This document shows positions 25,043 to 30,842 of a DNA stretch of 36,888 nucleotides, in pieces (the first letter of the stretch is position 1; every line of letters begins with the position of its first letter). Both the position numbers and the translations under genes were made by a program. The notes beneath the pieces were generated by a model. That model was not told where the DNA came from, made no database searches, and was given only the letters and a program-made list of their open reading frames with translations. This DNA is from Aldersonia kunmingensis. GTDB lineage: Bacteria > Actinomycetota > Actinomycetes > Mycobacteriales > Mycobacteriaceae. The stretch spans positions 1 to 36,888 of the forward strand of contig NZ_LRRB01000180.1 of NCBI RefSeq assembly GCF_001646865.1. The letters run 5' to 3'.

Positions 25043-25427
25043 GCCGCGCCCAGTAATCGAGGGTGAACTACGCGCCTACCTGCTCGCCGAGGCGGTCGCA
25101 TTTCGTGACCAGTACGGCGGAATCTCGCCCGAGTGCTGGGCGGAGTTGTCCAAGCCGATCGAGAGACTCGCGGGCGGCGAGGTGTATCAGCTGCACCGCT
25201 ACGAACTTCCCGCCGATCATCCTGAACGGAATACCGGATGGCCCGCAGATGATCTCACCCTCGCCGACGATAGGCTCTCAGTACATGACGACCACGGGGT
25301 AGCGGTCAATCGTGTTGCGCGGTCCAGGGATTGCGAAGGAGCGACGTCAGGGAGGAGCTTTCCGTTCGATGTATGCCACTCGATCGATGGCAGCGGTCAG
25401 AGCCGAGGAAGCCGCAGCGAGTGTTGA
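25029..25427 (+). CDS. Hypothetical protein ending the left operon
   Basis: A 132-aa protein, not recognised. GTG 25029 has an excellent GGAGGAG ribosome binding site 7 nt upstream and overlaps the preceding gene by 14 bp. Residues 1-70 (RKPRPVIEGELRAYLLAEAV) look like a real folded piece; the last ~60 residues are of low character, and the gene overlaps the converging gene by 81 bp. The original 3' end may have been replaced when the cargo region was acquired. Confidence 0.55.
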   Translation: MVRRKPRPVIEGELRAYLLAEAVAFRDQYGGISPECWAELSKPIERLAGGEVYQLHRYELPADHPERNTGWPADDLTLADDRLSVHDDHGVAVNRVARSRDCEGATSGRSFPFDVCHSIDGSGQSRGSRSEC

Positions 25428-25781
25428 TACCTGTCTATGACCAGGAGCGGCGTCATCCAGTGCAAGCACGGCGGAGTAGCAATGGTCGACTTCGGCCAAT
25501 GACGCAGCGAGCTTCTTATCGGACAAACGAGCAAGCAGCTCCTGAACGAGCTCCAGGTTTGCCCGAAGGCCCGTCTCTCGCAACGAGGGTAACGTCCGGC
25601 CACCTTGCTGCGCTTCAGCGACAGCATTGCGGAGTGCCTCCAACGCGGACCGCACATCGGGTAGCTGTTTTGCGGCTCGGCGCCACTTCACGTCACGACG
25701 GCCCATCGTCGAAACGTACGCGCCGAACGAGCCCGTCAACGCCCCCCACACTGCGGTCGCGGTCGTCCAACCCCAGCTCAC
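25347..25781 (-). CDS. Small membrane-anchored helical protein next to the nuclease gene
   Basis: A 144-aa protein, not recognised. Residues 7-26 (TATAVWGALTGSFGAYVSTM) form one possible membrane segment; the rest is helical with LELVQELLARLSDKKLAASL. The start is GTG 25781. It is divergent from the sce7726-type nuclease gene, with 54 bp between starts, and may share control with it. It could be a partner or an unrelated cargo gene. Confidence 0.55.
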   Translation of the reverse strand: MSWGWTTATAVWGALTGSFGAYVSTMGRRDVKWRRAAKQLPDVRSALEALRNAVAEAQQGGRTLPSLRETGLRANLELVQELLARLSDKKLAASLAEVDHCYSAVLALDDAAPGHRQVSTLAAASSALTAAIDRVAYIERKAPP

Positions 25782-25823
25782 GCGTGTTCCCCCGCATTTC
25801 TGTCGAGGCGGCCAGTCGTGTCG

Positions 25824-25836
25824 TATAGTCGCGGTA
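25824..25836 (+). promoter_or_regulatory. Putative leaderless promoter of the sce7726-type gene
   Basis: TATAGT (25824-25829) stands 6 nt before ATG 25836, with no Shine-Dalgarno. A weak -35 (TGTCGA, 25801-25806) is 17 bp upstream. The arrangement favours leaderless translation from 25836 rather than the upstream in-frame GTG 25818, which would contain the hexamer. Confidence 0.55.
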
Positions 25837-26387
25837 TGCGGGACGTCGACATCCGCGCCGCGTTGGTCGATAGCCTTCGCCGCGATTTCGACGGCGACAA
25901 GATCGTCAATGAAATGGGGCTGTGCCTTGGTGCCACCCGGGTAGATGTTGCAGTAATCAACGGCTCACTCCACGGCTACGAAATCAAGAGTGATCGAGAC
26001 ACGTTGGCACGTCTTCCCGCACAAGTCGAGTTGTACAGCAAGGTGCTCGATTTCAGCACAATAGTGTGCGGATCGCGTTATGGTGCCAAGATCCGCGACG
26101 TCGTACCCAATTGGTGGGGAATTGTTGAGGCCCATAACGTCGATGGGTTGGTGGCGATGAAACCTCGGCGCAGAGCTCGCCGCAATCGCATCTGCGATCC
26201 CATGTCGGTTGCTCAGCTTCTCTGGCGCGAGGAAGCAGCGGCCGTTCTCAGGTCGCGCGGCGAACTCGTCAGGAGTCGCGAAACCCGTTGGAATCTGTGG
26301 GACCGGCTGGCGCAGTGGCCGATTGACGAACTTCAATTGTCTGTTCGTAGCCAACTCAAGGTTCGCCCGCGGTGGATAAACGATTGA
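25836..26387 (+). CDS. sce7726-family protein, PD-(D/E)XK nuclease fold
   Basis: A 183-aa protein resembling the sce7726 family, named after a Sorangium gene and of unknown function. Its core reads as a PD-(D/E)XK nuclease: Glu26 in the first helix (VNEMG), Asp37 in RVDVAVI, Glu49 and Lys51 in GYEIKSD, then Gln63 in AQVELYSK. This is the E-D-ExK-Q pattern of RecB-like and VRR-type nucleases. The C-terminal half is basic (RRRARRNR) and may bind nucleic acid. It converges with the Beta-family gene, overlapping it by 32 bp. In other bacteria sce7726 genes lie beside sce7725/Beta-type genes, so the pair is likely one functional unit. Confidence 0.8.
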   Translation: MRDVDIRAALVDSLRRDFDGDKIVNEMGLCLGATRVDVAVINGSLHGYEIKSDRDTLARLPAQVELYSKVLDFSTIVCGSRYGAKIRDVVPNWWGIVEAHNVDGLVAMKPRRRARRNRICDPMSVAQLLWREEAAAVLRSRGELVRSRETRWNLWDRLAQWPIDELQLSVRSQLKVRPRWIND

Positions 26388-27489
26388 CCACGTGTGCGAT
26401 GTGGTGGCTGGTTCCGATTGCGCGCCACACCATTGCGTTCCCCGGTTTGGCCGCTTGTGGCGCAGGATCCTGGTTGGCGTATTGCGCATTGTCTGCGATC
26501 CTTTCGTCGCCCCAGGATAATTCGGGCGTGAACTCGGCGTGCTGGGCGATGGCGTGGCAGATGTCGAGAAACTGATTATTACCGCGGCGGTTGTTCTTTC
26601 GTCCCTTGAGGACTAGCCAACCCTCCGCGGCGGTGTATCTGATCTGCGGGGCGGGGGCAAACGGTACTGGCGCCAATTGACCCGGATACGCAACGGCGTA
26701 GTCTCCAAAAGTGGGTACGCGCGACCTACCCCGCAGTCGATCGCGCACGTTTCGCCAGGTAGTGAGTTCCCATCGTGGCACTTCGGTCAACGTCTCTGGC
26801 GAAACATCATCGAGGTTGCTCGGAAAGCCTCCTGCTGCGAGGGTCAGCGACCTCCACTCGTCTAGATGGGGCAAGTCAAGGATGATCAGGCGGGCGATAC
26901 GCGCCGCGAAAGACGCTGTCGTTTCGTTTACGGCTCCGAAGTCGAGTATGAGATCGACGTGATCGGCCGAGATATCGAGCTTTTCGAGCAACCGGTCCAA
27001 AGTAGTCGATATTGGTTCGTCACGTTCGTCAAGATCTTCGTCGGACAGTCGGATGCACGTAGCTCTCGTTTCGAAGTTGCTCAGCGACAATCGCAACCGA
27101 TCCATCAGGCGATCGTCTGTTGCATCACCGGGTCGGCACGTCGGGATCACTTGCGTGCGGTCTTCGGTGAAAAATTGATCGATTACTTCGGCTACGGGGT
27201 AGTACCCGTTGATCGACGGAAGTGCATGCAGATCGATGATCACATCAGTAGGCTCGGGCCAATTCTTTGCTAGCCGCTCAGCCGTCTTGCGGACGGTGGC
27301 CGTGACCCTGTCGGAAATCGGCTCACCGTCGTCATCGAGTTCATCGCCCGTCGGCACGAACTCAATGAGCGGGGTGAAGTTCGGCGCCATCTCCTGGCGA
27401 ATATGATCGAGAGCGTAGAACTCACCGAGCCGAGCCTTAAGGATCGGAATGTAGTGGTTTGCACTGCGTCGCACTGGGCCCCCATCCAA
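26356..27489 (-). CDS. Beta-family (sce7725-like) protein
   Basis: A 377-aa protein resembling the Beta protein family found in phages, prophages and islands; its biochemical role is unknown. Recognisable pieces are YIPILKARLGEFYAL (13-27), PLIEF (40-44), DVIIDL (82-87), LILDFG (180-185), FGDYAV (261-266), IRYTAAEGWLVLKGRK (283-298) and the final IGTSHHIAHVV. The alternating hydrophobic strands suggest a barrel-like fold. The start may be TTG 27489 (AAGGAG 10 nt upstream) or GTG 27474. The stop overlaps the end of the nuclease gene on the other strand, so the two mRNAs are complementary for 32 nt. Confidence 0.75.
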   Translation of the reverse strand: MDGGPVRRSANHYIPILKARLGEFYALDHIRQEMAPNFTPLIEFVPTGDELDDDGEPISDRVTATVRKTAERLAKNWPEPTDVIIDLHALPSINGYYPVAEVIDQFFTEDRTQVIPTCRPGDATDDRLMDRLRLSLSNFETRATCIRLSDEDLDERDEPISTTLDRLLEKLDISADHVDLILDFGAVNETTASFAARIARLIILDLPHLDEWRSLTLAAGGFPSNLDDVSPETLTEVPRWELTTWRNVRDRLRGRSRVPTFGDYAVAYPGQLAPVPFAPAPQIRYTAAEGWLVLKGRKNNRRGNNQFLDICHAIAQHAEFTPELSWGDERIADNAQYANQDPAPQAAKPGNAMVWRAIGTSHHIAHVVNRLSTAGEP

Positions 27490-27869
27490 GTGTCGTTGAC
27501 TCCTTACCTACCATGCCTGAGATTTATTCGGACGTTGATTCGCTGCGCGTTTCATGTTGTGTATGCTCGCCAACCTCCGCGCGTTGACGATGCGGCGCTG
27601 GCGCGATCCGGGAATGCACGAGGTGGGCTCAATCGTTCTGGTCGTCCCGCAGCATCGACAGCTCCCATCGCACCAGATCGATCATGGCGACAACTACGGC
27701 TCGCCGGGGTCGAGTCCCACTTCAATCAGGACTTCGCGCTGCTCGTCGTCCACAATGGGTGAGTGTATGGCGTCTCGACCGCGTTCAGGCGCCGGCGCGG
27801 GCCGGGTGAAGGTCTAGCCGGATGCCTGTGATCGCCTGCGCCGAGCGATTACCAGGAGGTGGTGGCGGG
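27490..27869. other. Non-coding gap between Beta-family and lipoprotein genes
   Basis: No convincing gene. Two overlapping frames are open here but share no consistent start, ribosome binding site or protein-like composition; a short piece (RQLRLAGVESHFNQDFALL, about 27691-27747) looks protein-like and may be the remnant of a lost gene. The region presumably holds promoters for the Beta-family gene (-) and the lipoprotein gene (+). Confidence 0.4.
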
Positions 27870-28412
27870 GTGAAGGTCCCGAACTTGCTGCTCGCCCTAA
27901 TCATCCCGTTCGCCGTGGTCGCGTGCGGTAGTCAAAACGCCACCCCGGCAGCGCCCAATGCCGCTGCACCGCAGCCACCGGCGTCCTTCCCCAGCGATAA
28001 CCCGGTGCCGCTCGGCACGACGGTAACGGTGAAGGAGTTCGACGGCACCGGCTATCGGGCGGGCGGTGAAATGAAGCTGACCGTGGTGTCGTCCGGCCCC
28101 GGTGACCCCGCGGACACGTACTCGAACGAGATACCGGCGGGCATGAAGCTGACCGTGATCGACGTCGTAGCCGAACAGGCGTCTGGGGAGCCATACTTCC
28201 GCTCGCCCGCGTTCGTTGGGATCACCACGGGTCACGCAGCGGCCCACTCCTCGGACGAGCTTTACGAGAGTGAGATCGCGGCGGGCATCCTGTTACCGAG
28301 CGAGATCCGCAACGGTCAGGTTGGATTCATGGTGCCTGTCGACACAGAGATCGACAAGGTGATCTGGCAAGACGACGCGGACCACCAGCAGGCTGCGTGG
28401 GCGTTGAAGTAG
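27870..28412 (+). CDS. Prophage-type lipoprotein with Ig-like domain
   Basis: A 180-aa predicted lipoprotein. GTG 27870 is chosen because a full AGGAGG lies 10 nt upstream and the signal KVPNLLLALIIPFAVVAC follows at once, with lipobox VVAC. A Pro/Ala-rich linker leads to a beta-rich domain (about 50-180) of DUF4352-like type. Surface lipoproteins encoded by integrated phages can block superinfecting phage, so an exclusion role is possible. A chromosomal lipoprotein at 15846-16712 has a similar layout without obvious close identity. Confidence 0.75.
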   Translation: MKVPNLLLALIIPFAVVACGSQNATPAAPNAAAPQPPASFPSDNPVPLGTTVTVKEFDGTGYRAGGEMKLTVVSSGPGDPADTYSNEIPAGMKLTVIDVVAEQASGEPYFRSPAFVGITTGHAAAHSSDELYESEIAAGILLPSEIRNGQVGFMVPVDTEIDKVIWQDDADHQQAAWALK

Positions 28413-28439
28413 CGCAGCATCCGGCGAGGGGGCTGGAGC

Positions 28440-28637
28440 ATGACGAGCTTGATCCGCACCCGGAAAGGCTGGGTCGAGCCGGCGCCGAACGCATTGCCCC
28501 AACGGGCACCGTCTCTCAAGGCCGGAGCAGCGCTCGTCGGGTGGCAGGCGTGCCGGTGTGGCCGCGGGCACCGGACGCATTACTGCCGCCAGTGTGGCGA
28601 AACTGTGTGGACGCCGCCGATGAGTTTGGGCCTGTAG
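28440..28637 (+). CDS. Small zinc-ribbon protein
   Basis: A 65-aa protein, not recognised by family. CRCGRGHRTHYCRQCGETVW gives a C-x-C, C-x-x-C zinc-binding pattern. GAGGGGG is 7 nt before ATG 28440. It is the first of three small Cys-containing genes downstream of the lipoprotein gene. Confidence 0.6.
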   Translation: MTSLIRTRKGWVEPAPNALPQRAPSLKAGAALVGWQACRCGRGHRTHYCRQCGETVWTPPMSLGL

Positions 28638-28677
28638 CTCGACGAACCTCGACAGCCGCTGACACGAAGGAGGGCGA

Positions 28678-28974
28678 ATGCCCGCGTATCCGGTTAGCCA
28701 GCCAGTCACAATGTGCTGGCAAAACTTCTGCCCGTATCCAAGTCACGCCCATGTGCAGGGTAAGCCGTACTGTCAGCAGCACCTGAAGCGGCTCAGGGCC
28801 GGCAACATCAACCGGCCGTTGTTCGATGGCGTCGAATGCAAATACAGCCTATCCGGATATGCGCTGCCGTGGGATGAGCAGACCAGCGAAAACCGTGAGA
28901 GACGCATCGTGCTTGCTCGTGCGGACAGGGCTCTTGCTGCGTCACGAGATCCAGAAGCGCTTGAGCACGCTTGA
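28678..28974 (+). CDS. Small Cys/His-rich hypothetical protein
   Basis: A 98-aa protein, not recognised. CWQNFC, then HAH, then CQQH (within residues 13-35) could make a zinc site, resembling an HNH-like or treble-clef knuckle without its catalytic part. The tail (TSENRERRIVLARADRALAA) is helical. AAGGAGG is 5 nt before the ATG, a strong ribosome binding site. A 23-bp palindrome follows the stop. Confidence 0.65.
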   Translation: MPAYPVSQPVTMCWQNFCPYPSHAHVQGKPYCQQHLKRLRAGNINRPLFDGVECKYSLSGYALPWDEQTSENRERRIVLARADRALAASRDPEALEHA

Positions 28975-28975
28975 C

Positions 28976-28998
28976 GGGCGTACACACTGTGTACGCCC
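28976..28998. terminator. Perfect 10-bp-arm hairpin after the Cys/His gene
   Basis: GGGCGTACAC (28976-28985) and GTGTACGCCC (28989-28998) pair fully around ACT. It starts 2 bp after the preceding stop. It may be a terminator, or an operator for the small gene that starts at 29001, since no U-tract follows. Confidence 0.55.
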
Positions 28999-29000
28999 AG

Positions 29001-29150
29001 ATGGACGAAGCGATGTTTACCCTCGCTGATGCCGGTCGAGCCACTCGGGCCGCGCGGATCAATGCCAGTGCAGGACAGGCCGCCCGACGCACTTTCTGTC
29101 GCGTGTGTGGTTCGACGATCGAGGGTGCAGAACGGCCTGCCCTCTACTGA
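29001..29150 (+). CDS. Very small protein with CxxC
   Basis: A 49-aa reading frame beginning MDEAMFTLADAGRATRAARI and containing CRVC near the end. It is helical and basic in the middle. No ribosome binding site is clear; an in-frame GTG at 28989 lies inside the hairpin. Its TGA falls in the loop of the next hairpin, a placement typical of a last gene before a terminator. Function unknown. Confidence 0.45.
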   Translation: MDEAMFTLADAGRATRAARINASAGQAARRTFCRVCGSTIEGAERPALY

Positions 29151-29167
29151 GGGTTGAGGGCAGGCCG
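29133..29167 (+). terminator. Terminator hairpin ending the cargo genes
   Basis: CGGCCTGCCCTC (29133-29144) and GAGGGCAGGCCG (29156-29167) pair perfectly over 12 bp with an 11-nt loop that contains the stop codon of the preceding small gene. No U-tract follows. Confidence 0.65.
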
Positions 29168-29251
29168 GGTAGCCGTCGGGTCGACAGTTGGGGGTACCGA
29201 CCGACGTTCCGTACTTCTGAAAATCTCACGTTTCGTTACACGATCGGATAC

Positions 29252-29605
29252 TCAGATCGGGTTACCTTCCGACGCCAGGACGTCCCTCGGATGTACACCC
29301 TTGCTGATGTGGAGCGTTTCCTCGATCGGCAGGCTCTCGTCGTTGAGGTCCAGCAACAGGTAGTGAACCGTCTGGTCGACACCCCGCCGCGCGGACGCGG
29401 CCGCCGCCTCGATGATCGCGGCCCACCGCGCACGTTCGCTCGGGTACTCCGCTTCCGCGATCGGCATGATGCGGAGAACCAGGTCGCCGTAGAGGACGTT
29501 GAATCCGAGGCGCATAAGCGTGTCGCCGAGCGTGAGCATCCGAGTGATCCGATCGGACATCGGGTCGCCGGACGCTGGCGCGGAGTCGGTGTTTGTAGTG
29601 GTCAT
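29252..29605 (-). CDS. Hypothetical protein at the right end of the element
   Basis: A 117-aa acidic protein, not recognised. It is helical (RITRMLTLGDTLMRLGFNVL, then PSERARWAAIIEAAAASARR) with a C-terminal strand-rich piece. ATG 29605 has GAGAGGAA 9 nt upstream. It is the only element gene pointing inward from the right attachment site, whose arm-type repeats lie just upstream of it. Confidence 0.65.
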   Translation of the reverse strand: MTTTNTDSAPASGDPMSDRITRMLTLGDTLMRLGFNVLYGDLVLRIMPIAEAEYPSERARWAAIIEAAAASARRGVDQTVHYLLLDLNDESLPIEETLHISKGVHPRDVLASEGNPI

Positions 29606-29621
29606 GGCGTGGTTCCTCTCG

Positions 29622-29662
29622 GGAGTTCACGCCTGATTGACTCAGTTCACGAATGGTTCACG
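29622..29662 (+). repeat. Right arm-type integrase sites
   Basis: Three copies of a GTTCACG word: GGAGTTCACG (29622-29631), TCAGTTCACG (29642-29651, identical to the left-end copies) and ATGGTTCACG (29653-29662). The last two are 11 bp apart, as on the left. They lie 41-81 bp inside the right att repeat. Confidence 0.72.
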
Positions 29663-29663
29663 C

Positions 29664-29693
29664 AACAAGAAAGGCACCCTTGAAAGGGTGCCT
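29664..29693 (-). terminator. Terminator behind tRNA-Val(GAC), supplied by the element
   Basis: AGGCACCCTT and AAGGGTGCCT (29672-29693) form a 10-bp stem with a 2-nt loop; a T-rich tract follows on the minus strand. It replaces the original terminator now stranded at 18204-18235, so the element brought its own. Confidence 0.75.
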
Positions 29694-29702
29694 GACCTGC
29701 AT

Positions 29703-29736
29703 AAACGGTGGTGCGCGATACTGGGATTGAACCAGT
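29703..29736. repeat. Right attachment repeat in tRNA-Val(GAC)
   Basis: Identical to 18246-18279 over 34 bp. It covers the 3' end of the tRNA gene (T-loop, T-stem, acceptor, CCA) and restores a complete tRNA after insertion. Confidence 0.93.
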
Positions 29737-29783
29737 GACCTCTTCCGTGTCAGGGAAGCGCTCTCCCGCTGAGCTAATCGCGC
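29709..29783 (-). tRNA. tRNA-Val(GAC)
   Basis: The cloverleaf is complete: acceptor GCGCGAT/ATCGCGC, anticodon loop CTGACAC with anticodon GAC, T-arm CTGGTTCAATCCCAG, and an encoded CCA. Its 3' part is the attachment site of the 11.5-kb element; sequence 3' of the duplicated segment belongs to the element. Confidence 0.96.
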
Positions 29784-29784
29784 G

Positions 29785-29855
29785 AGGTGGAGACGGGAAT
29801 CGAACCCGTGTGCACGGCTTTGCAGGCCGTTGCCTCACCACTCGGCCACTCCACC
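29785..29855 (-). tRNA. tRNA-Cys(GCA)
   Basis: Acceptor GGTGGAG/CTCCACC, anticodon GCA in the loop between GGC and GCC stems, and T-arm ACGGGTTCGATTCCCGT. It lies 1 bp upstream of tRNA-Val(GAC) on the same strand, so the tRNAs are co-transcribed. CCA is not encoded. Confidence 0.96.
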
Positions 29856-29882
29856 GGGCTTAAGGTCGAGACCCATACCTCG

Positions 29883-29955
29883 AGCGGATGACGGGATTCG
29901 AACCCGCGACCCTCACCTTGGCAAGGTGATGCGCTACCAGCTGCGCTACATCCGC
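29883..29955 (-). tRNA. tRNA-Gly(GCC)
   Basis: Acceptor GCGGATG/CATCCGC, anticodon loop TTGCCAA with GCC, and T-arm CGGGTTCGAATCCCG. It is first in the Gly-Cys-Val transcript. CCA is not encoded. Confidence 0.96.
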
Positions 29956-29997
29956 ACGCTCCGGGGCGCCGTTTCCGGCTCCTCGTTGCGAGATGGA

Positions 29998-30027
29998 ACA
30001 TTAGCCGACGCTGTCGCGAACTAACAA
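29998..30027 (-). promoter_or_regulatory. Promoter of the Gly-Cys-Val tRNA operon
   Basis: On the minus strand TTGTTA (plus 30022-30027) and TAATGT (plus 29998-30003) are separated by 18 bp, about 43 bp ahead of tRNA-Gly. The -10 and its next bases (TAATGTTCCA) are repeated ahead of tRNA-Val(CAC). Confidence 0.6.
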
Positions 30028-30250
30028 ATCGGCTGGTAGAGCGCTTACGAGCGGATTGCTCGCAATGATCTTGATGCAGTCGCCCCGCTCGGGTCGTTGC
30101 GGAGCTTGCTTCGGCTGCCCAGCCGGCCCGTCAACCCGGAGACTGCGACCCCGCAGGGCGGGCTGTGGCCCAAGGGGCGGATTGGGATTCGCGGCGGAGG
30201 TCGTGTTAATGTTCCACCTCGTTCGGCAAGCCCCCTAAAGGCTCGCACAC
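30028..30250. other. Region between the divergent tRNA units
   Basis: No gene is supported. It is GC-rich and holds the promoter of tRNA-Val(CAC) near its right end. Together with 29737-30027 this is native chromosome lying between two integrated elements. Confidence 0.5.
30182..30212 (+). promoter_or_regulatory. Putative promoter of tRNA-Val(CAC)
   Basis: TAATGT (30207-30212) followed by TCCA matches the -10 of the opposite tRNA operon. TTGGGA (30182-30187) is a -35 candidate at a long 19-bp spacing. The -10 lies 38 bp before the tRNA. Confidence 0.45.
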
Positions 30251-30322
30251 GGTCCCGTGGCTCAGTGGGAGAGCGTCCGCTTCACACGCGGAAGGTCGCT
30301 GGTTCGATCCCAGCCGGGACCA
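30251..30322 (+). tRNA. tRNA-Val(CAC)
   Basis: Acceptor GGTCCCG/CGGGACC, anticodon loop TTCACAC with CAC, T-arm CTGGTTCGATCCCAG. CCA is not encoded (ACCG follows). An integrase and arm-like repeats downstream suggest that its 3' end is the attachment site of a second element. Confidence 0.96.
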
Positions 30323-30842
30323 CCGTTAAAACCGCAGGTCAGAGGCTGTTTGCAGCTGAGATCCAGCGTCATCCCGTTCTCATTCGGAGTTTCATCCAGC
30401 CAATATCCAGCCAAACCTTTTTGGACGCTGATTTTTCGGCTTGGCACTGAGTGTCAACCGTCGGCCGCGTCGACATGGACGAACCGGGTTCGGCTTCCTA
30501 GTGCACCAAACCGTCCGGCATTTGGCATCAGGAAGTTGGGCTCGCGTCTCCGTGCTTGTGCTCGATAGGTTTTGCTAAAGCTCCCGTCGTCCACAGCGCT
30601 GAACGTGGCAGGGCACGCTCAACGATCGTCGGCGGGCCCGGCGTGGAGGCCTTTGAGCTGGTCGTCGGGAACCCAGGAAGTCGCGCCGCGCCGAACCTGC
30701 CCGCCCCCAACTCTTGACGAGCAGCACCGGCTATACCTGATCACATCGAAGTTCGCGCAAGTGGATCGACACCCCGAGAGGGTGCCCCAACGCCGAAATG
30801 GGCGATCTGTTCGCGGACTATGGATGACAGGATGGGACTGCT
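30323..30842. other. Non-coding left end of the second element
   Basis: No gene is supported in these 520 bp; open frames in several phases lack starts and protein-like composition. The first ~110 bp are AT-richer and carry the repeat pair at 30394-30414. The rest presumably holds the promoter of the MTase-HEPN gene. A degraded gene cannot be excluded around 30560-30720. Confidence 0.45.
30361..30414 (+). repeat. Arm-site-like repeats downstream of tRNA-Val(CAC)
   Basis: ATCCAGCCAA occurs at 30394-30403 and 30405-30414, 11 bp apart, and ATCCAGC again at 30361-30367. The period is the same as that of the first element's arm sites, though the word differs, as expected for a different integrase. 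Confidence 0.6.

Larger units (their letters stand above)
18246..29736. mobile_element. 11.5-kb integrative element in tRNA-Val(GAC), phage-satellite-like
   Basis: A 34-bp direct repeat (18246-18279 and 29703-29736) bounds the region; the right copy is the 3' end of an intact tRNA-Val(GAC), the left copy a detached duplicate. A tyrosine integrase gene starts 174 bp inside the left end. GTTCACG-containing arm-type repeats lie at both ends. The content is integrase, Xis-like HTH proteins, a RepA-like ATPase, small ORFs, HNH nuclease, P27-like small terminase and cargo (PD-(D/E)XK nuclease, Beta protein, lipoprotein). No large terminase, portal, capsid, tail, lysis or conjugation (FtsK/Tra) gene is seen. 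This fits a satellite that uses a helper phage for packaging; a decayed prophage is the alternative. Confidence 0.85.

Noticed and set aside
27554-27817. 87-codon plus-strand frame left of the lipoprotein gene
   Set aside because: No ribosome binding site, repetitive Ser/Arg composition, and a better protein-like stretch lies in a different frame; at most a gene remnant.
18246-29736. Conjugative actinomycete element (AICE) of pSAM2 type
   Set aside because: Integrase, Xis and a replication ATPase are present, but no FtsK/TraSA-type translocase or spread genes are visible.
18246-29736. Complete prophage
   Set aside because: No large terminase, portal, capsid, tail or lysis gene fits in the region, although TerS and HNH are present.
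30056-30568. Open frames covering the tRNA-Val(CAC) gene
   Set aside because: They run through a clear tRNA and its promoter and have no protein-like composition.
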